DNA from: Silene latifolia
Taxonomy: Eukaryota > Streptophyta > Magnoliopsida > Caryophyllales > Caryophyllaceae
Length of the DNA: 64,000 nucleotides
NCBI RefSeq assembly: GCF_048544455.1
Contig: NC_133537.1
Coordinates: 69,597,634 to 69,661,633 of the forward strand
Direction of reading: 5' to 3'
A program made the translations under genes and the position numbers. This document shows positions 47,255 through 59,676 of the stretch, one piece after another (positions within the stretch are counted from its first letter, which is position 1; the number at the start of each line of letters is the position of its first letter). The notes beneath the pieces were generated by a model. The model ran no database searches, was not told where the DNA came from, and worked only from the letters and a program-made list of their open reading frames with translations.

Positions 47255-49454
47255 TGTAATGAACTACAAGTATGGAGGAAAAGGAAATATTAACATTTGT
47301 CTTTTTAATCATACTTGTAAATAATTTTAACAATATATGAGCATTTATATAGTGACCTCTACTCAACTATTATAAATGATTCCAAGACCCAAATTCATAT
47401 TAACTTGGGCACGGTGTAGCCGATTCATCCCTCATCAATATAACTCGGTGGATTAACTCTTTAATCGATTCTACTTTTAGAACTCTTGGTCGATAAAATT
47501 ACATTTAATATTTATCTTTAGCTCAAAACACATCCGACAATGGTCGAGAATACTTTTGTTGAGTTCAACCCCAATTTCGAATAAATGTGTCCATGATCCA
47601 AATCCACATTAACTTCGGCACGGTGTAGCCGATTCATCCCTTATCAACATGAGTTCGGTGGATAGACATTTATCACCCACTTTCCCTACGTAACAAGGTT
47701 TGTATCTCGGTGTGGCCGAGCGCACTCCCTCATGAAATAGGTTTTCATGGTTTCTACGTTTTGGTAAGGCTAAGTCTCAATTGTTTATTTTAGCGAGAGG
47801 TCATGTCAATTTATTATCTATCACGTTTTAAGCGAACTAAAGCGGTGAACTACGATAATTGTAATTGACACGGTCAATAAACTCGATTTAAAATGCATGT
47901 TTAGTTATGGCGATTTAGCGATGCATGCAACATATAAATAAAATGCAAAGCATAAAAATAAAATCCTAGTATGGCCTTCCTAAATAGTAAATCTAATAAA
48001 CTATTACAAATTCGGAAACCAACTCCTTTGGTCCCTTGAACTTCGGTCTTGGCACGCACTTCAAGGTAACACTTTCTTTGATGGATCGCCTTCTCGAATG
48101 ACACCGTATTCAAGGAACTCCGGAATAATTAAATTACAAAAAGAATTACATAATTTCCTATTATACATTTGTAATAAAATAAAAATTAAATCTATTAAAT
48201 TACAAAACGGTGATACGAGATCACAATAATTACAATCGAATCGATATTCCCATACATTTCGGGTAATACCAATTAAAACTAAGGCCATACTAAGTAAAAT
48301 TACATAAAATTAAAATATGACAATCATAAATAAAATACAGCATTATAATATGTATGAACATGCTAGATTTTATGTTAAATCGCCTTTTAAGAGCCAATAT
48401 CATATATTAATCGGTTTTTACGGATTTGCGTGATTTAACTTATTAAAATCACAATAATTACATAAATTCATATTTATGTACAAGTTAATTACCCTAACCA
48501 TCTTAGGACTCAAAATTAGTCTCCACTAATATTTTGACAATAATTAAACTTGATTTCTTAATATTGTTCATAAATGGACCCAAAAATACAAAATTATGCT
48601 ATAAACTTCAAATTAAATTATAAAAATTTCAAATAAATTCGAAATTTGAAATTTAAACTCATGATCATTCTGTAAAAATACCATGATACTCATAATGTTC
48701 AAAACTTAGGTTAAAAATTTCGAAAATTTATCGAGAAAAACAATGTTGCGGTTTATCGGTTTTAACAAATACGACCATAAAAATATGAGAAAAATTATTT
48801 TCATAAACTTTTCACTTTTAGATCTGAAATATATGATAAAATGCAACATGTGACGTTTTTTCTTTAGTCATGAAGTATGTTTTAGCATTATTACCAATTA
48901 TAGTCACTATTTATGTGATTTTTCATCAAAAATTCATAAATCATGCATAAAGACTTCATTATAGCCAAATATTTTACACACATCTTGTAAAATTGCATGT
49001 GACAACATACTAAATTTCCATGACCAGATTCGAAATATAACTCATATTAACCTATTTACCCATTTAAATACAATTTTAAATTTAAAAATCCATATTTCGA
49101 GCAAAACAACTCATTTTAACATGAAATTTTACAAGCCATCAGTAGATAATATATGTGAAAACATATCCAAAAACCACTGAAAAATTCTAAGTTTAGCTAT
49201 TTTTCGTCCAAAAATGACATTTTTATCATAAAAATCACATTTTAATGCCAATATTATATAAAATGAACAATAAAATCCATAAATAAACCAAAATTTCCTA
49301 AAAATCACTTAGGACCAGAAACTTTTAACATGCAAAGTTATTTTTAGGTTTATCTTCATAAATCCAAATTAATTAGTTTTGTATGTTAATCTTATAACTC
49401 GGAAAAACTATAAACCGATTTGCATACAAACAACCTAAGGCTCATGATACCGCT
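47255..49454 (-). other. Element B leader with primer-binding site
   Basis: 2.2-kb untranslated leader, homologous in reverse orientation to element A 22759-25011 over several blocks. It contains paired 'cggcacggtgtagccgattcatccc' boxes at about 47408 and 47615. No long frame. Confidence 0.75.
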
Positions 49455-50738
49455 TGTTAGATTCATTAATCTCATAAGATTACATATTCATATATGAATT
49501 GATTTATTAAGTCATAAAATAAATTCTAGATCTTATGCATGCAAACTTAATAAAAGGAGATGGAAAAATCGATTTCTCACCATCTTATTTTCGGCCATTT
49601 GGGCACCAACAAGATCTCCTTCTTATTAGTTCTTGAGCTTTCCTTATAATGGATGAACAAGGTTCAAATTAGAACCTCTCCCAAAAGCATATACCCAAAG
49701 AAATCCCTTAATAACTTATATAATTATGAACTAGTAAAAATATAAGTTTTACTTAAAATATGACACAAAATATTAATTTTGTTCTCTTGTATTTTTCGGC
49801 CAAGAGAGGAAGGATTTTGAGAGGTTTTTATTTCTCTAAGTTTTCACAATGTAGAGAGAATAATTATTTTCTTACACTAGAAAATATATATTGAAGTTGT
49901 GAATAAAATTAGAGGAAAAAGTCTAACTTTTCCCCTTGGAAAAGCCGGTGGTGATGGGGAAAGGGTGCCCAATGCATGAGCTTGTTTTTCTACCCAAGAA
50001 AAATAGACATGAAAGGCTATAAGCAAGGTTTTATCATTGTGTTTTCCACTTAAAAATAATTAACACAATTTAAAGACCCTAACCCTCCCCATTTCGGTAC
50101 ACTTAATATAAAATGGAAGGTCCATTTTATTTTTGTCATTTGTCAATTGTGACATATGTGACATGTTACTTGATATGTGAAATTTTAATGTATTTTTAAC
50201 ATATTAAAAATCAACATACTCATAAAATATGTCATATACAAAATCGACTAGTAATTCGTAATTACTTGTACCAAAACGGTTTATCAATTATAAATCACAA
50301 CGTCTTGTATTTATAATAAATTATTCATTCAATTCAATTTCAATTGTTTCGTAAACAATAATTTTATCCAAGTAATAAAACAATTCGATTACTTAGACCG
50401 TATCTAATTTAATCGAATTACAATGAGACACGTTAACTTTACTCACAAAATCATCCGTCAATTTTAAGCAATTTAATTAACTCGTATCGGCATACGATTA
50501 ATTAAATAATCAATTAAGAGTATTTCCCTATAGGTATGACCTAAGGGGATCAACGGATCACCACCGTCGCACGACAGTAATGTCAAACTCTAGTCAGCCA
50601 ATCATTACCGATATGTGTGGACCAGTTGACTGTAAAATATTACATCCCACATGTATTCTTAAAAATGAGATTTGAACATGTGATCATTATGATCAATAGT
50701 TGTGATCGCATTATTGTCGGAGGACACTTATTCCAACA
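49455..50738 (-). repeat. Element B 5' LTR
   Basis: 1284 bp, right copy, adjoining the primer-binding site at its left. Confidence 0.92.
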
Positions 50739-50743
50739 GTCAT

Positions 50744-51687
50744 GATGGTTCTAGGTTATGTGCATGGTTAATTGAGCATGTAGTGATTATACATAATTTG
50801 TTATGTAGGTGTTGCACTTGTGAATGATCAATAATAGATTGCTTGTGTTTTGAGTATTGCTAAAAGGTAGGGTTTCCCTACTCAATATTGCTATATGGTT
50901 GAAGATGCGATATAATTTTTTAATGTGATTATTGTGATGAGGTTGATATTAGTATTGTGGTTGTGAAGCCATGTCGGGAGATGGACTTCAGCCCCATGAT
51001 TCGCCTCTTGTGGCTCCCGTCACAAGGGGATGCGCACATTAATGATATTGGTCCTTTCGTTGCGATGAGAGGGGCTTTAGGTTGCAAGGCTGCGGTCTGT
51101 CACTGGCAGGGGAGGGTTACCCGTTGCGATGGGAACTGGGGGGCTACTCGCTGCGGTGAGTAGTCATTGTGTCCGGGTTGCGTTTTGGACACTGGTTACT
51201 TGGAGTTCGGAGTTGATCAATATTGGATTAGATTCAATGTTGTGAAATAAGTGTGATTGCTTCCTTTATTATGATTAGTTGTATAGTGGTACTGACCTTG
51301 TATGGTGGTTCTTTAGTTTTTGTCTTGTTTATTTGTGTCTATAGTGATGTATTGATATTTCCGGCAAATGGTGAGCAGTGAGACTTTTTCAGGTTGTCTA
51401 TGATTGCTGGTTTAGTTACAGGGTTGGTTGATGAGGACGCAATGACATCGAGTTCGGCTAAACTTCATGATATTAGAATTCTACCACTTGTATTTCGGTC
51501 AGTAGCTACCGCCTATCAGGGTTGTTTATGAGTTGTATCAGTTGTAAACCTTTTGTACTAAATTACTTATATTAATTGTTCTTTTATTGTCTAATGATAT
51601 TTACTACCTCGGGTAACCGAGATGGTAGCACCCGTGTTTACTAGGGAAAGTCTTGCTAAAGGCTTTTTGGTAAATGAGGGTGTTTCA
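50744..51687 (+). repeat. Gypsy left LTR, second part
   Basis: Resumes after element B's target duplication. It includes 'gggagatggacttca.ccccatgattcgcc', also found in the right LTR (57870-57900) and, reversed, at 54300-54410. Ends at about 51687 ('gggtgtttca'). Confidence 0.75.
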
Positions 51688-53739
51688 AAGTGACATCAAA
51701 GTGACGATCTTGGAACCTAAACCATTGAACCAAATGAATGTAGGGTGTCAAGTAAAATGAACCTAGGTAGAGATTGTTTGGAGCTACTGCAAAGATTTGG
51801 GAGACGTCCTGAATTCGCAATATGGCCCTTACGATCTCGAACCGGTAACTATGGGGTTGTTAAGAGAGTGAAGTAAAATGTATGGTATGTGATGTGAAAG
51901 TTGTATAATGCGGTAATTTATGTGCATTAATGTGGATATGTGGAGTAATGTGGTGATTTTAATGAGTAATATGATTGGCATGAGTAAGTGTAGGAACAAT
52001 GTGAATAGTACTGAATTGTGGTATGTATGGTTTGAATTTCATATTGTTGAGATGTGATTAGTATTATTTGATCGGGAAGTATGAGCATGAATGTGGTAAG
52101 AAAGGATGAACATGACTTCTAGCATGTGTAGTATATTAATGTTGTGTTTAGTTTACATGTTAGTATGATAAAATCTCACCTAGGATACTGGTTGTAGGAG
52201 TATTGAGTTGTCAGTGTTTGCATTGTTGGTGTATAAGTTGTTTAGAACGAAAATCGAGTTGTTATAATTTCCATCTATAGAAGGGTCGTCTTAAAACTGT
52301 TATAACATGATATGCAGAAATGATATTGATGTGATTAAAAATGGAGGTTATATATTGTTCTCTTACGATTCTAATGGTAGGTCACACGTCTAAAATGACC
52401 AAGAAATGAGGGAGATGTGGCCGTTTTTACGAAAACTGGACGTTGCTGAGAACTGCATAGGGCACTCGACCGAGTGGGCCTTTGTACTCGACCAAGTGGC
52501 CCTTACTCGATCGAGTAGACCACCACACTCGAACGAGTGACCCTTACTCGATCAAGTGGACCTTTTCACTCGATCGAGCAACCCGAATACATGCTTATTA
52601 TGCTTCTGATCTCCCCTACTCGGTCGAGTAGATTGTGCACTCGACCGAGTGACCTCAGTTATGGTCTTATTCTTGTCTTTTGGCCTATTTGGATGTCATA
52701 TTGATTTCAATAGAATTGTTTTGTTTCTTAATGCGTTGTTTTACTTATATTTTGGTCTTTGTGCGTGAGCTAGACAGATTCAATAATGTGGGGGACATCA
52801 TCTTATGATTGGTATGGTTGTGTGAGAAAGACTAGTGGTCAAAGGTGCTGGTAAGGAATGAGTTGTGAAAAGAAAGTGAAATTGATGATCTTATTGAGTC
52901 AAAGAGCAAGTCTTGTAATGTAAGGTGAGTGATATTGTCGTGAGCTTGAGTAATGTAATGATGTTCATATTTATGGCGAAATGTGGGTTTGTACGTATGT
53001 GCTATGTTTCGAAATTTGTATTATTCAGACGCGGACCTAGTTTGTGTAAGCTCTTTGAGAAGGTAAATGTAGGAGGTAAATTTTGGTTTTCGTCCGGAGA
53101 TGTTAAAGGATAGTGGAAATGATTAAGGATGAATGTCGTTGATTATAGAACTTATAAGTAGTGAATGAGAGTTGGGCCGTAGGTAGCGAGCTCATTGTTA
53201 AATATGAGTTGGGTGAATGTGAACAGACGTTATAATAAATAAATATAAGGAAATATGGTAGTGTGGGGTACTATAATGAGGAGGTGAGTTAAGGGTTATA
53301 TAAGTTATGTGAGATGGCATGTTAGTAAGGAGTTCGAGTAATTTAAGGGGTAAGGATTTAAGAGAGTAATTGGATGGTATGAGGATTTGGTGGTAAGCTA
53401 TATGAAGGATAATGGGAGGTATTTGATGACTTTTGATAGTGATGGGTAGCTATATGAGGTACCTTAATAAGTGTTGGTGGCTTGTGGTTGATACTAGCAT
53501 GGTCCAGATGGTAGAATAATCAATGTAAAATTGGATGAGACATGAAGATAATCTTGTTAGTTTATTTAATGTACTTCGTTATTTGGGATGGTAACATAAG
53601 ATAGGAAAAGGAGATTATTATATTTAAAGCTAATTGTACAAGTGTATTGACATGAATAGCAGTGGTGTCGCAGTGTTGCCACTAGTGGCTCGATGTAATG
53701 TCATTAAATGGAAAAGTCAATCGTTCTAAAGAGGTTAGT
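51688..53739 (+). other. Gypsy interior, left part
   Basis: Degenerate, no intact gag or pol. Contains a cluster of about nine 'actcgaccgagt'-type palindromic boxes at 52460-52655. Frames are short. Confidence 0.6.
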
Positions 53740-55320
53740 TGTAACACCCCCATCTATCAAAGTGACTTAACAAGGCCTACCTTAGCAAATGGAAGCATTA
53801 CCATCTCAGTTTCCCGAGGTAGTACATATAAAAAAGACCATAAAGAAACATTAACTATTTACAAACTTACAGCGGAAAACAAAAGGTATATAACTCAACT
53901 ACTCAAAGACAAAGATACAACTGGTGGAAAACTACTATCATCTACAACAACAAAACACTGTGTCATCGCGATCCTTCCAAACAACCCATCAGCCAAACCA
54001 ACAATCATAAAATACCTGTGAAGTCTTACTGCTCACCATTTGCTGGCAATATGAAATGGATCACCGCAGACACACAAGAAAAAACAGAGAACACACAAAC
54101 ACCACACAGGGTTAGTAACAGAATATGATGAACGTATAAACGATAGTATAATAGAAAGGCATAAGATACACATCAGTACCGACTTTCACCACTCCAATCT
54201 CAATAGGAACCAATGGCTCTCATCGCAATGAGTAGCCGGGTTCCCATCGCAATGGGTAACCCACCCCTGCCGATGCCAAACCGCAGCATGGACATCAAAT
54301 TCCCGCTCATCGCAACGAGCGAACCCAAGCTCATTAATGTACACATCCCCTTGTGACGGGAGTCACAAGTGGCGAAACAAGGGGGTGAAACCATCTCCTG
54401 ACATGGCTCACAATATCCATCTCATCACCACTAACATCCACAATCGTAATCACCTTAATAATATAAACACAATGACAACAACCACAACAATGCAAACAAT
54501 CGTAAACTGTACTGAGTAGGGAAACCCTACCTGGCTAGCAATATGGAAATTATTTAACAATAATCTATAACTTCTCCTCTATGAAGTCGTCACTTATACA
54601 TTAATAAACTACCATTACTACAACAATCTCACAACAATACTATCACAATCCCCCAATTAACTTAAACTAGGGTTATGACGAATATAAACTGAATAGAAGA
54701 TGAGAACTTATACTTATGATCCGTTTGACATGTGCAACGATAAAATCCGACGACCAAAAGCTAGATCCTTGCTAGTTTGATGATTATAGTGATTATGGAG
54801 AGTTTACAGAAATGTTTTAGGGTTAGAAAGGGATTAACGAAACTGATTATGTAATTATATAACTCCCAAATCATTCTAATTAAACCGCGAAAAACACGAC
54901 TCCCACTGGACACTCGGCCGAGTACCAGTGGCACTCGACTGAGTGTCTCACCAACTCGGCCAAGTGACACCTAGGCAGTAACCTAACAAAAACACACTAG
55001 TCACTCAGTCACGCATACTCGGTCGAGTACAACCCACTCGACCGAGTACCCAAAGTCCTGAAACGCGTACTACTACAGTCTTCCCTCATTAAAAACGAAC
55101 TTTGTCCTCGAAGTTCACACTCATACATGCATAAAACAAACCCTCTTACTCTATTCACAACACCAACTCAACTAAACTCCGTAATACTGTCAAATACTAT
55201 CAACACTCGCACCAACGCACCGTTAACATTGTCTTACTTATCATACCGCCACTAATAAATCCAATACTAATACAATTCACCACGAAAGAACAACTACCAA
55301 AGCGAAATGTTACATTAGTC
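53740..55320 (-). mobile_element. Reverse-oriented LTR and 3' flank of a related Gypsy element
   Basis: On the minus strand the LTR runs from TGTAGTAGTACGCG (55077) to GGGTGTTACA (53740), about 1338 bp, with 'ctcggccgagt' and 'actcggtcgagt' boxes at 54909-55050. Just upstream of it (55078-55120) is the 'cgaggacaaagttcgtttttaa' 3'-end box, so this is an internal 3' tail plus LTR of a relative inserted opposite to the host element. The outer right boundary is approximate. Confidence 0.65.
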
Positions 55321-56903
55321 ATGTGGAGGTTGGGATGGATATTCGTGGTTACGAGAAAGCATATGGTGTTTGAAATAGAAAATTCACTTGATATGTAGTG
55401 CATATGAGTTTAACCTGTTGTTAGAAGTATATATTATTAATTGGTAACTTATGTGATCTGGAATGGTTAATTAATTTTGGAATTTGTAAGTGGTTATGTG
55501 AGGTTCTGATCTCGTGAATGGTAGTATGAGACCGCATAGGGTACAATGAATATCGAGGTGGCTATCGTGTTCTCGGCTACGATCCGGGCACGATACTCCG
55601 TGTTGCGATACGAGTACTTTCGCGCCGCGGTGCATCTATTAGTAGCAGTGTTGCTATGCCGTCATCGGTTATGATGGAAGAGATGAGATGGTTGAGAAAC
55701 GAATTTTGAAATATTATGGTCATTCTATTGTTGAGATATGGATTGAGGTCCTGTTTTAATACTGTTGTTTCCTTTAATTTTCGGTTTGTGGGTGAGAGAT
55801 AGAGTATACTATGGAAGATAATTTCAGATGCCGTTGTTTTGTCGTCATATATCCATAGATATGGTATTAAGACGTAGTTGTTGGAGTACTTTCGAGCTTG
55901 ATTTGGATGAAGCATTTATGGACATGGTTATGACAAGTAGTTAGCGGAATATGTGTTGTACCTAACTAAAAGCTGCAAGTGGTTTGTAATATTTTGTTGG
56001 CGCAATAGGTATGGAGTGTTGGGAATTAGTATCATATTAATTAAGGCATGGACGAGTTTGGTAGTGATAGAGTAACTTTTGAGGATCTCATTGGTGTGTA
56101 AGAATCTTGGGCCGTGGATTATGTATTTTGGATAAGTCCGTGAATTGCGGAGGATATTTTTATACGATAATATTGAAGAGTTAATTGGTGGATTAGGTTG
56201 AGAATTTTGTGGTAAATCTTAGGTGGTGGGAGGAATGATTGGATTTATGGAAATTGTTATAGGGAGTACTGAATATGGAGTAACTATCACCGTTGATGAT
56301 AAGGCGATAATGGAAAGGAATAGCTCAGGATTTAGTACTGGTTGAGTTATGAGGATATAACATTTATCTTATGAGGAGTATGATGGTACAATGCGTTGAT
56401 AGTTCTACATTTTGTGGTATATTTTGAGGTTTTAAGTCTCCATTGGAGAATATCAAGGATAGACTTGTGGGTTTATATCGTTAAAAGTAATGGATGTGCT
56501 CGGGGTATTATGTATTTGAAATGAATGTATATAGCATAATGTTGTAGGTGTGTATGATTACCATAATGTTGACGGTTTTGGGTAGTGACGGTTATGAGTG
56601 TGAGCGAAATTCGAGGACGAAGTTCATTTTAAGGGTGGTAGAATGTAACATTTCATTTTGGTAGTTGTTCTTTCTTGGTAGATTGTACTGGTATTGGAAT
56701 TGTTACTGAGCGGTATGTTAGTAAGACAGTGCTAGCGGTGCAATTTGGGTAAGCTATACTATGGTTGATGCAATGTTGTGGGTTATGTTGTTGAGTTAGG
56801 CATTGTTGGTTGAGTTGGCGTTGCGAATGGAGAAAGAGAGTTTGAGTTGTGTAGAGGCAGATGCGAACTTCGAGGACGAAGTTCATTTTTAAGGAGAGAA
56901 GAC
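55321..56903 (+). other. Gypsy interior, right part
   Basis: Degenerate coding-like sequence with no recognisable domain. It holds two copies of the 'cgaggacgaagttcattttta' box (at about 56611 and 56871), 260 bp apart. The second is followed by polypurine and the right LTR. Confidence 0.55.
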
Positions 56904-58008
56904 TGTAATACTCCGTATTTCTAGGTTAGGTAGTCGGTTGAGTATGGGTGTGTACTCGACCGAGTGGAGTGTAATGGGGAGAATAGAGGTTGACCGAGTG
57001 AGTTGAGTTTTTGGCTTGGTTCTGTTTTGTGGATACTCGACCGAGTAGTGTGTGTACTCGGTCGAGTGGTTCGGTGTTACTCGACCGAGTGGACCGGTCT
57101 GATTATATCTGTTGGTTTCATTTTGTTTAGACCGAGAGTTTTGTTTATAATGATTAAATAATTTCTTAATCACCATTTCCTAACTCTAAATCATAAACTC
57201 ATTTCTAACTTAGATAGAAGAAGAAAGACGAAAGATTGGCTTGTCCTTCGATCATATTGGGAAATTTCTCACTAACTTCAACCTAATTCGATTCCTCTTA
57301 TTATAAGTTTATTTCATTCAATTGTTTATACTATTTTAAAGTCTTCGTCTTAGAAAAGTTTGAGAAGAGAGTCCTTTTATTTCAAGTCTAGTTTATTCAT
57401 ATCAAATTTCGTAGCCAAATTACTTGTGGTTTGTCCTAGGTGATTTATTTATGAACCTGTCGCCGAAAAGTCTGCGAATTTGATTGTGTTGTGAAAAGTG
57501 GTTCGAAACCCTAAATTAGATGTCGATTCAGGTCGAGGCCTTTTTCATACATAATATTTGAAGAGTCTATATGACAATAGGATTTGAAATTTCCGAAAAA
57601 TGATGTTTAAACCCGTTTTATGATTCTTTACATTTTGTGCGACGGATTCTGTCAGCTTTTGAAAATTAAGCATGTAGTGATTATACATAATTATGTTATG
57701 TAGGTGATGCACTTGTAAAAGATCAATAATGGTTTGCTTGTATTTGGAGTATTGGTAAAAGGTAGGATTTCGCTACTCAATATTGCTATATGGTTGAAGA
57801 TGTGATATACTCGTTTAACCTGATTATTGTGAGGAGGTTGATATTAGTATTGTGATTGTGAAGCCATGTCGGGAGATGGACTTCACCCCCATGATTCGCC
57901 TCTTGTGGCTCCCGTCACAAGGGGATGTGCACATTAATGATATGGGTTCGCTCGTTGGATGAGCGAGGGGTGACAAGGCTGCGGCCTATCACTGGCAGGG
58001 GAGGGTGA
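56904..58008 (+). repeat. Gypsy right LTR, deleted and truncated
   Basis: Begins TGTAATACTCCGTATTTC. It matches the left LTR up to 'cagcttttgaaaat' (57668), skips about 270 bp of it, resumes at 'aagcatgtagtgattatac', and stops at 'gcaggggagggt' (58008), where the left LTR would continue. Confidence 0.75.
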
Positions 58009-59676
58009 TGAAGAGATTTATGTCTTCGATTCTCTTATCAAAAACAATTTATAAAATAAATCAATTAAGTAGTATAATCGAGTGTCGAACACAAGGATGG
58101 CGGGGATTAATGCTTAGCTTTTTTGAATCGAAGTTTAGTCTAATAATTAAAAGTGAAGGTTAAACTATTAACTAAGATGTAAACTAATGAAGATGAACAA
58201 AGCAAGACGATAAATGAGATGAGTTTAAACAAATTTATAAAGGCTAAGACTTTCGGGTTCACTCAAGTAGGGTGAACAAGATTATGGGTTTAACAAGTTA
58301 TAGATAGTAGTTTGGGCTATGTTTGACAACTAATTTCTTAGTAATCCTAAAGTTTTCCACAAAGTCTTCACCTTGCTTCCAACCCTTCATACACACACTA
58401 TCAAATATCCCTTTTCATTCTCAATGAAGAAGATGCTAACCATAAATAAACAAAAGGCTTAAACTTTCATACAAATATTTCATCAAACACCTTAAATGCA
58501 TGTGTACAAAGACCAAACATTTACCCATAAGCCATATGTTAACAACCCATATTCTTCATCCTACCCTTACCCAAGATCCCCCTAAGTCTTAGAGAAGACT
58601 ACTCACACATGCTAACAATTGACATGTAAACAAATTAAGAGATTAACATCAACATAGCAACAAACATGACACTACTTCAAACAATAATTAAAATGAAATA
58701 GAAATGTAAACAATTCAAAACAAAATGAAATAAAGAAGAGGATTATACCAAACAAGATGAAAGATGGAAGCTTTGGATAATAATGAAAGAATTCTTTCAA
58801 AATCTTTTCTTACAAACCCAAGTACTAAATGTAAAGAACCCAACTAAAGTAGAACTAAACTAATTTGTAGAGCAATTAGCATTTAACTAAGGAAAGATTA
58901 AGGAAAGCTTAACATAAATTGGGAAATATTTCAGATATAGGGTTGTGTGTACAAATGTCTTAAGGAAGGGTATTTATAGTCTTGCTAGGGATTAGGTCTT
59001 CAAAATGAGAGGAGGTGCACGGTTTGTTGCTGTGTGCCGGTTGACCGACTGCGGGTTGGTCTGCCGAGAGCGAGCCCTTTCTTCTTTTTTGAGTTCTTGA
59101 CTTGGAAAATGGCTAAGTATAAGGATGCGTGTCCCTGCCGGCGAGTCGGCTACCGGCCTACTGGCAGAGGACACCTCTTCTCCTTCTTTTCTTTGTTTTC
59201 TTCCTTCTTCTTGAGCCCGACAGATGGTTGCCTACCCGGCACCGAGCCCTTTTCTTTTTTTTCTCTTCTTTCTTTTCCAATTTCTCTAAGGCATGGAGGG
59301 GGTTCCCAGCCGGTTGTCGGCCTACCGACAGAGGACCCTTCTTAGCATTTTTCCCATTCTTCTTCCTAGTTTAAGCTCCCGGCTTCGTTGCTTCGACCCG
59401 ATTCCTTCATTGTAGTCAGCATACTTACAAAATGAGAAGGAAATGCATAGAAACAGAAATGGGCCACCAAATGCAAGAAATAGTCATTGAAACCAACTCG
59501 AAACGCGTCAAAACGCGTAGAGAAGAAGGGGGAAATGCTACCAAATAAGCACATATCAAACCTTCCCACACTGAAGCCTTACTCGTCCCCGAGAAAGTCA
59601 CTTAATCAAGACTATGAGTTCTTAACAAAGACTAATAACTTGGACACATTATTTATAATATCCGATGAAAGGAAGT
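58009..59676 (+). mobile_element. Athila-like retrotransposon, 3' internal remnant
   Basis: Non-coding sequence with the phrase 'atcgagtgtcgaacacaagg' and, near the end, 'ccttcccacactgaagccttactcgtccccgag'. Both are reminiscent of the long 3' untranslated part of Athila-type Gypsy elements. It runs up to the polypurine tract 'atgaaaggaagt' and the LTR at 59677. No pol domain seen. Family by resemblance only. Confidence 0.5.

Larger units (their letters stand above)
41653..50738 (-). mobile_element. Element B: Copia-type LTR retrotransposon with pol, gag core missing
   Basis: 9086 bp, LTRs 41653-42937 and 49455-50738, target duplication gtcat (41648-41652 and 50739-50743). The minus-strand LTR begins TGTTGGAATAAGTGTCC and ends ATGAATCTAACA. 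Primer-binding site GCGGTATCATGAG (49440-49452). Polypurine AAGTGGGAGAT adjoins the left LTR. Pol (47026-43704) has protease, integrase, reverse transcriptase and RNase H, broken by one stop and frameshifts. Between the leader and the zinc knuckle there is only a 72-codon frame (47254-47036), so the capsid-coding part of gag is absent. It sits inside the Gypsy LTR, so it is younger than that element. Confidence 0.92.
40687..58008 (+). mobile_element. Gypsy-type retrotransposon (degenerate, interrupted)
   Basis: Left LTR 40687-41652 plus 50744-51687 (split by element B and its target duplication), interior 51688-56903, right LTR from 56904, truncated at about 58008. After the left LTR, 'aagtgacatcaaagtgacgatcttgg' is a decayed primer-binding site and leader of the kind seen in Tekay/Del-like Gypsy elements. 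Before the right LTR lies the 'CGAGGACGAAGTTCATTTTTAAG' box typical of that lineage's 3' end. The interior has no intact gag or pol. It also contains a reverse-oriented LTR fragment (53740-55077) of a relative. Lineage is inferred from motifs. Confidence 0.75.

Noticed and set aside
50957..51163. 68-codon frame
   Set aside because: Lies in the Gypsy LTR and recurs as part of that repeat.
59034..59374. Overlapping frames of 103 and 81 codons
   Set aside because: Pyrimidine-rich, Phe/Ser-heavy frames inside the Athila-like non-coding region; no family resemblance.
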